Positions 1 through 4,953 of a DNA stretch of 11,347 nucleotides are shown here, in pieces; the first letter of the stretch is position 1; each line of letters starts with the position of its first letter. The DNA comes from an uncultured Dialister sp. (GTDB taxonomy: Bacteria > Bacillota > Negativicutes > Veillonellales > Dialisteraceae): contig NZ_CAAFRZ010000244.1 in NCBI RefSeq assembly GCF_900765565.1, positions 1-11,347 of the forward strand, written 5' to 3'. The notes beneath the pieces are model-generated. The model saw only the letters and a program-made list of their open reading frames with translations. It was not told where the DNA came from and did not search any database. The position numbers were made by a program, and so were the translations under genes.

Positions 1-83
1 CCGGTGGGAAGCGTCTCACTGGGTTCTCAGTCGCCTGCGGCTCCCTGCGAACCCAGTTCGCTTGCCACCCCACCGGGGTGAGA
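1..83 (+). repeat. Intergenic hairpin repeat, core copy 1
   Basis: This is an imperfect palindrome. ACTGGGTTC (18-26) pairs perfectly with GAACCCAGT (49-57). AAGCG (9-13) pairs with CGCTT (59-63), and CCGGTGGG (1-8) can pair with CCCACCGG (69-76). The apical loop contains a GCC TGC GGC mini-hairpin (34-41). A competing hairpin, CACCCC (66-71) with GGGGTG (75-80), overlaps the outer stem. The same core recurs at 2891-2971 in the same orientation and at 2073-2130 reversed. It has no ORF. The function is unknown; the preserved pairing argues that structure, in RNA or single-stranded DNA, is what is kept. Confidence 0.85.
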
Positions 84-218
84 GATGGTAATGGGTTCAT
101 GCCATACGAGCTTTTCAACGAAATATGTATAATCCCATCAGAATCCCTCTGTCTGCTGACGCAGACATCCCCCTTTGGAAAAGGGGGACTACCCATCCGC
201 GGCTGGCGCCGCAGGCTG
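84..218. other. Gene-free spacer with two adjacent perfect hairpins
   Basis: There is no ORF of useful size here. Two hairpins sit side by side: GTCTGC (151-156) with GCAGAC (161-166) around a TGAC tetraloop, and CCCCCTTT (169-176) with AAAGGGGG (180-187) around GGA. Neither is followed by a T tract on either strand, so they do not read as intrinsic terminators. A lone TATAAT lies at 128-133 without a convincing -35 box. Confidence 0.5.
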
Positions 219-425
219 ACCAGCTTTCCTGGAAGCTAACAGCTAGCAGCTAGAAGCCCCCGCCGGTGTGGCCGCACACTTACCCATCCGTCACCTGGCC
301 CGCAGGGCCCAACCAGCTCAAAGCTGAAGGCTCAAGGCCCCATCCGTTCGCACGCCGCCCAGCCATCCGTCCCCCGGCCCAAAGGGCCTACTCAACTGGC
401 TGCTAGATCCAGCCACTCGCTGCTG
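219..425 (+). repeat. Mosaic intergenic repeat, copy A
   Basis: This stretch is built from modules seen elsewhere in the window. A CTAG-rich unit (222-258) and a GTGTG GCCG CACAC hairpin unit (261-294) recur together at 3128-3199. The unit starting CAGCTCAAAGCTG (313-363) recurs at 2281-2330 and 3216-3262. The terminal unit with CTAGATCCAGCCA (398-425) recurs in variant form at 2216-2250, 2364-2398 and 3010-3055. GGCCC GCA GGGCC (297-309) is one of many GCA-triloop mini-hairpins, and GGCCC AAA GGGCC near 377 is a variant with another loop. No coding potential was seen. Confidence 0.8.
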
Positions 426-525
426 ATTCCCTTGAAGAAAATTCACTTTCAGCAACGATTCCATTGAAAAAATCGCAGCTATCATAAGAAATTCCCTTGA
501 AAAAATCGCCCCATCCTTATATCAT
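426..525 (+). promoter_or_regulatory. Tandem ~33 bp leader repeats with putative promoter of the AAA ATPase gene
   Basis: Three imperfect tandem units start ATTCC(C/A)TTGAA at 426, 458 and 491, spaced 32-33 bp. Units 2 and 3 share TTGAAAAAATCGC. The last unit gives a plausible promoter: -35 TTGAAA (497-502), a 17 bp spacer and -10 TATCAT (520-525). The predicted start near 532 would leave a very short leader beginning at the ribosome site. The earlier units carry extra -35-like TTGAA boxes but poorer -10 boxes. This is a promoter by inspection only. Confidence 0.35.
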
Positions 526-532
526 CAGATAC

Positions 533-538
533 AGGAGG
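533..538 (+). promoter_or_regulatory. Ribosome binding site that fixes the AAA ATPase start
   Basis: A perfect AGGAGG lies 9 nt before ATG at 548. The reading frame is open back to a TTG at 497, but that codon has no ribosome site and falls on the putative -35 box, so 548 is preferred. Confidence 0.8.
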
Positions 539-547
539 GAAGAGAAC

Positions 548-1873
548 ATGCTGAAAAGAAAAATTACGCAGAAACTTATAGAGTGGAAGAAAGATCCCCA
601 CCATCTCCCATTGATAATCAAAGGATGCCGGCAATGCGGGAAGACCGTATCGGTCCTGGATTTTGCGCACAGCCAGTACCGACATACGGTATATCTGAAT
701 TTCTTTGAAAATCCATCCTACGCTTCCCTGTTTCAAGGCAGCCTTAAGGTAGATTACCTGACCATGATGATGACTGCCCTTCTGGGAAAAGAAGCCGTAT
801 TTGAACCGGGACACACCATCATTATCCTGGATGAAATCCAGGAATGTCCGGAAGCCAGGACGGCACTGAAATTCTTTAAACTTGATGGACGGTATGATGT
901 CATCGGCACAGGATCCCTGCTGGGGGTAGAAGGATACGGACAGCCAAAGTCTATTCCCGTGGGATATGAATCAATCATGACCATGGTACCCATGGATTTC
1001 GAAGAATTTTTATGGGCCAATGGAATATCGGAAGAACTGATTACCCTTCTTAAGACCTGCCTGAAAAACGAAGTCCCCGTTCCTCCACCGCTCCACGAAA
1101 AAATGCGTGAGCTGCTCCTGCAGTATACCGTAGTAGGCGGTATGCCGGCGGTGGTCCAGGAATTTGTGAATTCCGGAAATATGGCTAAAGTACTATCCAT
1201 GCAGAGAGACCTGGTCTCCTCATATGAAGACGATATGGTGAAATACGCTCCGGACCGCGATAAAGTCCGGATACGTGCAGCCTTCCGTTCCATCCCCCAG
1301 CAATTGGCCAAAGATAATAAAAAATTCCAGTATTCCCTGGTGGAAAAAAGAGGAACCGCCGCAAAATTCGAGTCCTGTCTGGAATGGATAGAAGATGCCG
1401 GACTCATATACCGCTGCTGCAACCTGAATACACCGGCACTGCCACTGGCAGGTAACGCCGAACCCTCTATCTTTAAGATATATATGGCCGATACAGGCCT
1501 CTTCATCAGCATGCTTGATGACGGAACCCAGTTTGACATACTCAGCGGAAACCTGTCAGCCTACAAAGGCGCCATCTTTGAAAACCTGGCTGCCGACTTC
1601 TTTGGAAAAATGGGCCGAAAACTTTACTATTTCCGAAAACCATCGGGACTGGAAATTGACTTCGTCATCCGATACCACAACGAAGCCACACTGGTAGAAG
1701 TAAAAGCCACCAATGGAAGGACAAAAAGTACGAGAACCATCCTTGAAAACCCGGATAAATACCACGTAAAGCAGGCCATAAAACTCGGAGACACACAAAT
1801 AGGAAGAAATGGCCCATTACTTACCCTCCCCCTCTATATGGGTGCCTTTTTAGAAAAAGACCATAGCAGATAA
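548..1873 (+). CDS. AAA-family ATPase with C-terminal DUF4143 domain
   Basis: This is a predicted cytosolic P-loop ATPase of 441 residues, within the usual size for the AAA_14/DUF4143 family. Residues 26-33 (GCRQCGKT) form Walker A. Residues 94-98 (LDEIQ) form Walker B in the form typical of this family. TGSLLG (121-126) matches the family's sensor-like motif. The C-terminal part is DUF4143: E345 in FENL, D371 in LEIDFVI, and E384-V-K386 in LVEVKA, an arrangement reminiscent of a PD-(D/E)XK fold. These proteins are common singletons in Bacillota and archaea. Their role is unsettled, with DNA handling or toxin-like functions proposed. The start rests on AGGAGG at 533. No frameshift or loss of key residues is visible. 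It is the only large plus-strand gene here and has no operon partner; hexamer repeats begin 3 bp after the stop, and no terminator was seen. Confidence 0.93.
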   Translation: MLKRKITQKLIEWKKDPHHLPLIIKGCRQCGKTVSVLDFAHSQYRHTVYLNFFENPSYASLFQGSLKVDYLTMMMTALLGKEAVFEPGHTIIILDEIQECPEARTALKFFKLDGRYDVIGTGSLLGVEGYGQPKSIPVGYESIMTMVPMDFEEFLWANGISEELITLLKTCLKNEVPVPPPLHEKMRELLLQYTVVGGMPAVVQEFVNSGNMAKVLSMQRDLVSSYEDDMVKYAPDRDKVRIRAAFRSIPQQLAKDNKKFQYSLVEKRGTAAKFESCLEWIEDAGLIYRCCNLNTPALPLAGNAEPSIFKIYMADTGLFISMLDDGTQFDILSGNLSAYKGAIFENLAADFFGKMGRKLYYFRKPSGLEIDFVIRYHNEATLVEVKATNGRTKSTRTILENPDKYHVKQAIKLGDTQIGRNGPLLTLPLYMGAFLEKDHSR

Positions 1874-1876
1874 GAC

Positions 1877-1984
1877 CGAGATCGAGACCGAGACCGAGAT
1901 CGAGATCGAGATCGAGATAGTCAGCCTGCGGCGCCCCCCAACAGCTAACCTCCGTCAAGTGAGATCGAGACCGAGATCGAGGTC
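1877..1984 (+). repeat. Tandem hexamer array (GAYCGA)n with GC hairpin spacer
   Basis: Runs of the hexamers GATCGA and GACCGA occupy 1877-1918 and 1961-1982. Where the variable base is T, GATC sites recur every 6 bp. Between the runs is a non-repetitive spacer that starts with a GCCTGCGGC mini-hairpin (1924-1932). The array starts immediately after the ATPase stop codon. Related CTAGAY arrays flank the polymerase gene at 8881-8906 and 10911-10935. In-frame translation gives only Arg-Ser or Leu-Asp repeats, so it is non-coding. Confidence 0.85.
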
Positions 1985-1989
1985 TACAA

Positions 1990-2265
1990 CGGCTTCGCCG
2001 CAGATAGGCTCCTAAAGACTCTACCCCCAAACCGTGCAATTGACTCTATCCGAGGCCCCTTCCTCGGGGAAGCAAGCGAACTGCATTCGTAGGGAGCCGC
2101 AGGCGACTGAGAATGCAGTGAGACGCTTTCCCAGCGAAGTCGGGCAGGGGCTCCCGCCAGGGTGGGGTTAGCTGTAGCAAACTGATGGGGTTTCCGACCC
2201 GCAGGGCCTGGTCACCTAGCCACTAGATCTAGCCACTAGCTACCGATTCGCCGCAGGCGAATCCG
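1990..2265 (+). repeat. ~270 bp composite repeat block, copy 1
   Basis: This block is collinear with 2798-3068. In order, both contain a CGGCTT(C/T)GCCGCAG hairpin, a shared AAGACTCTAC segment, a GGCCCCTTCCTCGGG hairpin segment, the hairpin core (reversed in this copy), GGGTGGGGTTAGC, a CCCGCAGGGCCTG mini-hairpin, CCACTAGATCTAG, and a closing ATTCGCC GCA GGCGAAT hairpin (2248-2264). Substitutions are scattered but module order is identical. No ORF beyond repeat translation exists. The block separates the ATPase gene from the toxin-antitoxin locus. Confidence 0.85.
2073..2130 (-). repeat. Intergenic hairpin repeat, core copy 2 (reversed, covarying stem)
   Basis: This is the reverse complement of the cores at 1 and 2891. 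The stem here is ACTGCATTC (2080-2088) with GAATGCAGT (2111-2119), a perfect 9 bp pair. The other two copies have ACTGGGTTC with GAACCCAGT. Two bases changed on each arm and pairing was kept. The outer AAGCG (2074-2078) and CGCTT (2124-2128) arms are conserved. Confidence 0.85.
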
Positions 2266-2400
2266 CCCGCAGGGCCCAACCAGCTCAAAGCTGAAGGCTC
2301 AAGGCCCCATCCGTTCGCACGCCGCCCAACCATTCGTCCCCCGGCCCGCAGGGCCTGACCACCTGGCCACCAGATCCAGCTACCAGCCACTTCTATCATC
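2266..2400 (+). repeat. Mosaic intergenic repeat, copy B
   Basis: About 110 bp here match 300-390 closely, including the CAGCTCAAAGCTG unit and the GGCCCCATCCGTTCGCACG segment. After GGCCC GCA GGGCC (2342-2354) comes another copy of the CAGATCCAGC unit (2364-2398). No coding potential was found. Confidence 0.75.
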
Positions 2401-2427
2401 CGGATTCTCACTCATTGGATCAGGACT

Positions 2428-2456
2428 TTCATTTTATTTCTTTTTTATGATATAAT
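2428..2456 (+). promoter_or_regulatory. Promoter of the antitoxin RNA
   Basis: A consensus -10 TATAAT (2451-2456) is preceded by TGA, making an extended -10. A weak -35 TTCATT (2428-2433) lies 17 bp upstream within a T-rich tract. The expected start is near 2463. The next 100 bp hold no ORF and end in a strong terminator, as expected for a small RNA. Confidence 0.7.
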
Positions 2457-2462
2457 TTAAAC

Positions 2463-2563
2463 ATAAAGAGACAGCCGGTACATTCCGTGGACTGGACGGA
2501 ACGGCTCCCTCAATATAAGTAAGTTTGAAGAAAGCCTTCCGAAAGCCATCGGGTGGCTTTTTT
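2463..2563 (+). ncRNA. Putative type I antitoxin RNA convergent to the holin-like toxin
   Basis: This is a promoter-to-terminator unit of about 100 nt with no ORF or ribosome site. It folds into a bulged hairpin: AGCCG (2473-2477) with CGGCT (2502-2506), and TTCCGT (2483-2488) with ACGGAA (2496-2501), presenting a GGACTGG loop. It runs toward the toxin gene and ends 7 bp from the toxin stop codon. It can therefore pair with the 3' untranslated part of the toxin mRNA, the arrangement known for TxpA/RatA-type pairs. The antitoxin role is inferred from position and architecture. Both transcript ends are predicted, not measured. Confidence 0.7.
2542..2563 (+). terminator. Intrinsic terminator of the antitoxin RNA
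   Basis: AAAGCCA (2542-2548) pairs with TGGCTTT (2554-2560) around a TCGGG loop and runs into six T residues (2558-2563). The reverse strand has the same stem with a poorer T tract, so it may also help end the toxin transcript. Confidence 0.85.
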
Positions 2564-2570
2564 CAGTGTC

Positions 2571-2648
2571 TTACCTGCGGTTAGACATGATGAATGCTAT
2601 CAGCATACCAAAAGCAATCATCACTGATAATGCTTCGTAAATGCTCAT
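2571..2648 (-). CDS. Putative holin-like toxin (type I toxin-antitoxin system)
   Basis: This gene encodes a 25-residue peptide beginning MSIYEALSVMIAFGMLIA and ending in a polar, basic S-N-R-R tail. The YEAL-x-x-MI-x-FG pattern is the hallmark of the Bacillota putative holin-like toxin family (TxpA-like small membrane peptides). Residues 7-21 form one hydrophobic segment, so the product should insert in the membrane, where related peptides depolarise or permeabilise the cell when overproduced. Family members are often about 30 residues or more, so this tail is short. The start is fixed by a perfect GGAGGTGAT (2652-2660) ending 3 nt upstream of ATG. A promoter lies at 2711-2739. A predicted hairpin covers the ribosome site, and a convergent small RNA faces the 3' end. 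The gene is too short for ordinary gene calling. Toxicity itself is not shown by sequence. Confidence 0.85.
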   Translation of the reverse strand: MSIYEALSVMIAFGMLIAFIMSNRR

Positions 2649-2654
2649 AGTATC

Positions 2655-2682
2655 ACCTCCCCACCGAAATAGTGGTAGAGGT
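2655..2682 (-). promoter_or_regulatory. Leader hairpin sequestering the toxin ribosome site
   Basis: In the toxin mRNA, ACCTC (2678-2682) pairs with GAGGT (2655-2659) and CCAC (272-75 of the 2600s, i.e. 2672-2675) with GTGG (2661-2664), around a 7 nt loop. This covers most of the GGAGGT ribosome site. Such masking is common in type I toxin messages and would keep the full-length transcript poorly translated until processed or opened. Confidence 0.55.
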
Positions 2683-2710
2683 AAAGCCACGTACCATCTG
2701 CCTTACACGT

Positions 2711-2739
2711 ATTATATTATATTCCGAACATATGTGCAA
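2711..2739 (-). promoter_or_regulatory. Promoter of the toxin mRNA
   Basis: Read on the minus strand, -35 TTGCAC (2734-2739) and -10 TATAAT (2711-2716) are 17 bp apart. A second overlapping TATAAT lies at 2716-2721. The predicted start near 2704 gives a leader of about 56 nt, which contains the ribosome-site hairpin. Confidence 0.7.
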
Positions 2740-2797
2740 TTCTAATTACATCTGCGGCGAAAAGAAAGAGTTGAGATTTGAGTGAAGAGAATTGAGG

Positions 2798-3068
2798 TCC
2801 CGCGGCTTTGCCGCAGTTGGATTCCTGAAGACTCTACACAAATCACGTGCAAATATCTCTGCACGAGGCCCCTTCCTCGGGAAGGGGCGCCCGGTGGGAA
2901 GCGTCTCACTGGGTTCTCAGTCGCCTGGCGGCTCCCTGCGAACCCAGTTCGCTTGCCACCCCAACGGGGTGGGGTTAGCCGATGGAAATTGATGCAACTG
3001 GCCCGCAGGGCCTGATCACCTAGCCACTAGATCTAGCTACTAGCCACTGATTCGCCGCAGGCGAATCA
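2798..3068 (+). repeat. ~270 bp composite repeat block, copy 2
   Basis: This is the counterpart of 1990-2265 with the same module order. Here GCCCCTTCC and GGAAGGGGC (2868-2888) form a perfect 9 bp hairpin around TCG. The hairpin core (2891-2971) is in the orientation of copy 1, with ACTGGGTTC (2908-2916) pairing GAACCCAGT (2940-2948). Its loop has one extra base relative to copy 1. The outer stem has a C-to-A change near 2964, but the local CACCCC AAC GGGGTG hairpin is kept. The block closes with GATTCGCC GCA GGCGAATC (3050-3068). ORFs across it are repeat translations. Confidence 0.85.
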
Positions 3069-3100
3069 GCTCAAGGCCCCATCCGTTTGCATGCTCACTT

Positions 3101-3262
3101 AGCCACACAAGCGCCGCAGGCGGTCGAGCTTTCCTGGAAGCTAACAGCTAGCAGCTAGAAGCCCACGCCGGTGTGGCCGCACACTTACCCATCCGTCACC
3201 CGGCCCGCAGGGCCCAACCAGCTCAAGGCTCAAGGCCCCGTCCGTTCGCACGCCGCCCAGCC
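3101..3262 (+). repeat. Mosaic intergenic repeat, copy C
   Basis: The first 23 bp (3101-3123, AGCCACACAAGCGCCGCAGG onward) recur exactly at 8853-8875. Positions 3127-3262 repeat 221-362 with few changes: the CTAG-rich unit, the GTGTG GCCG CACAC hairpin, GGCCC GCA GGGCC, and the CAGCTCAAGGCTCAAGGCC unit, which lacks a few bases found in the other copies. No gene was seen. Confidence 0.8.
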
Positions 3263-3269
3263 ACCATAT

Positions 3270-3304
3270 AAAAATTCGCGCCGCTCTATATTTTGTCGCG
3301 GCGC
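3270..3304 (-). terminator. Intrinsic terminator downstream of the nuclease gene
   Basis: On the minus strand GCGCCGC (3298-3304) pairs with GCGGCGC (3278-3284) around a 13 nt A/T-rich loop and is followed by GAATTTTTA. It lies about 33 bp beyond the downstream TGA at 3337-3339. This suggests that stop, not the earlier TAA at 3484, was the original gene end. Confidence 0.75.
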
Positions 3305-3310
3305 ACCACC

Positions 3311-3340
3311 ACTCCTCACTCCTCACTCCTAACTCCTCAC
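3311..3340. repeat. Tandem heptamer repeat
   Basis: There are four copies of ACTCCTC with a single mismatch in the third (3311-3338). The array begins exactly at the downstream stop codon of the nuclease frame and reads GAGGAGT repeats on the minus strand. It looks like slippage-type sequence; no ORF follows its ribosome-site-like GAGGAG motifs. Confidence 0.75.
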
Positions 3341-3483
3341 TTTTCAATCACCATCCGTATGACCCCAAAGCTCTCATAGGGATGTCTCACCACCTGCTCT
3401 GCCGAGGCGGTGTATACGATTCTCCCGTCCCTGATGATTCTCACCTTCCCGTCCTCGTAGTCCAGGAGGCAGCCGCCGTACCT
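3337..3483 (-). pseudogene. 3' remnant of the nuclease-like gene beyond an in-frame TAA
   Basis: Directly after the TAA at 3484-3486 the same frame stays open for 48 codons and ends at TGA 3337-3339. The translation looks like ordinary protein, including LLDYEDGKVRIIRDGRIVYT and VVRHPYESFGVIRM, with mixed hydrophobic and charged residues typical of beta strands. GC-rich codon use matches the upstream gene. The intrinsic terminator follows this stop. The simplest reading is a nonsense mutation near the end of the gene. Readthrough, or a restart at an internal GTG, is possible but has little support. Confidence 0.65.
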
Positions 3484-4926
3484 TTAGCAGAGGGGGCTTC
3501 CCGGTTCTTCGGAGAGACTCGTACCCGCAAGGCGTTTCAGTTCGTAGTAGAGGCGGAACTCCTCTTCCGATGCGATACGGAGGTCCGGCACTTCCCGGCT
3601 GTGGAGGAGGAAAAGATTCGTAAAGAGGGCCACCTGGGCCCCTTCCCTCACGGCGATGGGGGTCTTTAGCTTCTTCCATTCCTTCACGTCCAGCCGGTAG
3701 TAGAGTTCAGCCGAATTCTCCGGCAGCTCCCGGATGTCCCGCCGCCGGAGGAGGGGGCACCTCGTCACCTCCCCATAGAGGAAGATGCCGCTCTCCTTTC
3801 CGAAGAGGTTCCGGGACTGGTAGATCGCCACGTAATGGATGGGCAGGTGCTCCTCTCCCACCCGGGACGCCGGGATGTGGTAGAAGTGATGCTCCATACA
3901 GATATCCATCTGCTTCCGATTTTTCAGAACCCCCACCAGCACGTCCCGTTTCTTCCAGTCCACCTTCGCCAGTTTCCTCTCGATTCCTACAGGGAGGATG
4001 GACTGTTCGAAGGCCGTCTCCGGAGACTGGGCGATGAGCTCGTCCAGCTTTTCAGACACAAGCTTCGTGGCGGAGGGCAGGAAAGGCAGGCCCCCGATGT
4101 TCACGTCATCGATGCTCCGGTAGAACTTATGGCTCCTGTACTCCTCTTCCCTGTCGTAAGGAAAAAGCACGTAGGCCCCAAACATGGTGCGTTCATAGAA
4201 ATCATGATTTCCTTCGCTCACGATGGCGTCCCGGTACCGGTGCATGGTATTGATATCCTCTTCCTTCGGCCCCGGCTGGTGGGACACGCAGTTATAGTAA
4301 TCGCTCCCCTCCACCGCCGGGTCCATTTTATACTTGGCGTCGAAGATATACTTATAGGTCAGGTCTCCGCCATCCATGCTGTTCTTCGTGAGGGTGAGCA
4401 CATTATCCGGCTTCTGGGGCACCGTAGGAAGACCCGCAGACGATGGATTATAGGACAGCACGATTCGTTCCCCGTTCATCGGATTCCGATACCGCACCGA
4501 CGATTTTCCGCCTTTGACCATGGTGGTGAATAACTTCGTCCCTTCCGTACGGATGATGTCCTGGGAAATGAGCTGGTACTGCCCCTTCAGGAGGCTGTTC
4601 AGCTTGATGAAGCACCAGTACTCATAGAGCTGGGCCAGATCCTTCACGGACAGATGGAACACATCTCCCGTCAGGTTCAGTCCCCGTTCCAGCATGAGGT
4701 AGTACTTGTACAGGTCCCGATACCCCGGAGCCATCATGAAGACCAGGGACAGCCCCGCACTTTCACCGGAACACTCCACCTCCGACAGGAAGGATCCCGC
4801 CATCCGCCGGTTCAGTTGGTTCATCATACCGTCCAGCCGCCGGAGCACCTCCTCGTCTGCATTACGGTCCAGCGCCACATAGCGCTCCCGGAAGATCCGA
4901 AGCCTCTGCACCGTGGACCGGATCAT
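3484..4926 (-). CDS. PD-(D/E)XK nuclease-like protein (DUF2357/DUF524 type), probably 5'-truncated and cut short
   Basis: The open part is 480 residues. It carries a full PD-(D/E)XK nuclease signature: E102 in YEYW, P173-D174 in QKPDNVL, D196-A-K198 in YIFDAKYK, then MHRYRDAI (228-235), a motif usual in the DUF524/McrC-like group. Relatives are restriction-type nucleases often paired with McrB-like GTPases; none is present here. Residues ~325-440 (HFYHIPASRV, YVAIYQSR, IFLYGEV, YYRLDVKEW) resemble an EVE/PUA-like base-reading domain, a tentative call. Two signs of decay exist. ATG 4924-4926 has no ribosome site, and coding-like sequence (DRLTRF) continues in frame upstream to a TGA at 4948-4950, next to the Nudix stop; relatives usually have a long N-terminal part before this region. 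In addition, TAA at 3484 interrupts the frame. GC content is clearly higher than in the Nudix and helicase genes. Activity is doubtful. Confidence 0.75.
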   Translation of the reverse strand: MIRSTVQRLRIFRERYVALDRNADEEVLRRLDGMMNQLNRRMAGSFLSEVECSGESAGLSLVFMMAPGYRDLYKYYLMLERGLNLTGDVFHLSVKDLAQLYEYWCFIKLNSLLKGQYQLISQDIIRTEGTKLFTTMVKGGKSSVRYRNPMNGERIVLSYNPSSAGLPTVPQKPDNVLTLTKNSMDGGDLTYKYIFDAKYKMDPAVEGSDYYNCVSHQPGPKEEDINTMHRYRDAIVSEGNHDFYERTMFGAYVLFPYDREEEYRSHKFYRSIDDVNIGGLPFLPSATKLVSEKLDELIAQSPETAFEQSILPVGIERKLAKVDWKKRDVLVGVLKNRKQMDICMEHHFYHIPASRVGEEHLPIHYVAIYQSRNLFGKESGIFLYGEVTRCPLLRRRDIRELPENSAELYYRLDVKEWKKLKTPIAVREGAQVALFTNLFLLHSREVPDLRIASEEEFRLYYELKRLAGTSLSEEPGSPLC

Positions 4927-4953
4927 GAACCGGGTGAGCCTATCCCATCAAAG

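Noticed and set aside
128..133. Promoter -10 TATAAT
   Set aside because: There is no acceptable -35 box and no transcript unit follows before the repeat mosaic.
169..187. Intrinsic terminator
   Set aside because: The 8 bp stem is perfect, but no T tract follows on either strand.
1..430. CRISPR array
   Set aside because: The repeats are mosaic modules of different lengths without regular spacers, and no cas gene is present.
497..547. Longer start (TTG at 497) for the ATPase gene
   Set aside because: It has no ribosome site and overlaps the putative -35 box; AGGAGG precedes ATG 548.
1821..2039. Minus-strand 72-codon ORF with Leu-Asp and Arg-Ser runs
   Set aside because: It is only the translation of the hexamer array and adjacent hairpins. 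The similar short ORFs across 8670-8975 and 10595-11002 are repeat or antisense shadow frames.
3374..3679. Minus-strand 101-codon ORF overlapping the nuclease 3' end
   Set aside because: It is proline/arginine/glycine-rich, lies out of frame, and is a by-product of GC-rich coding DNA; the nuclease frame explains the region better.
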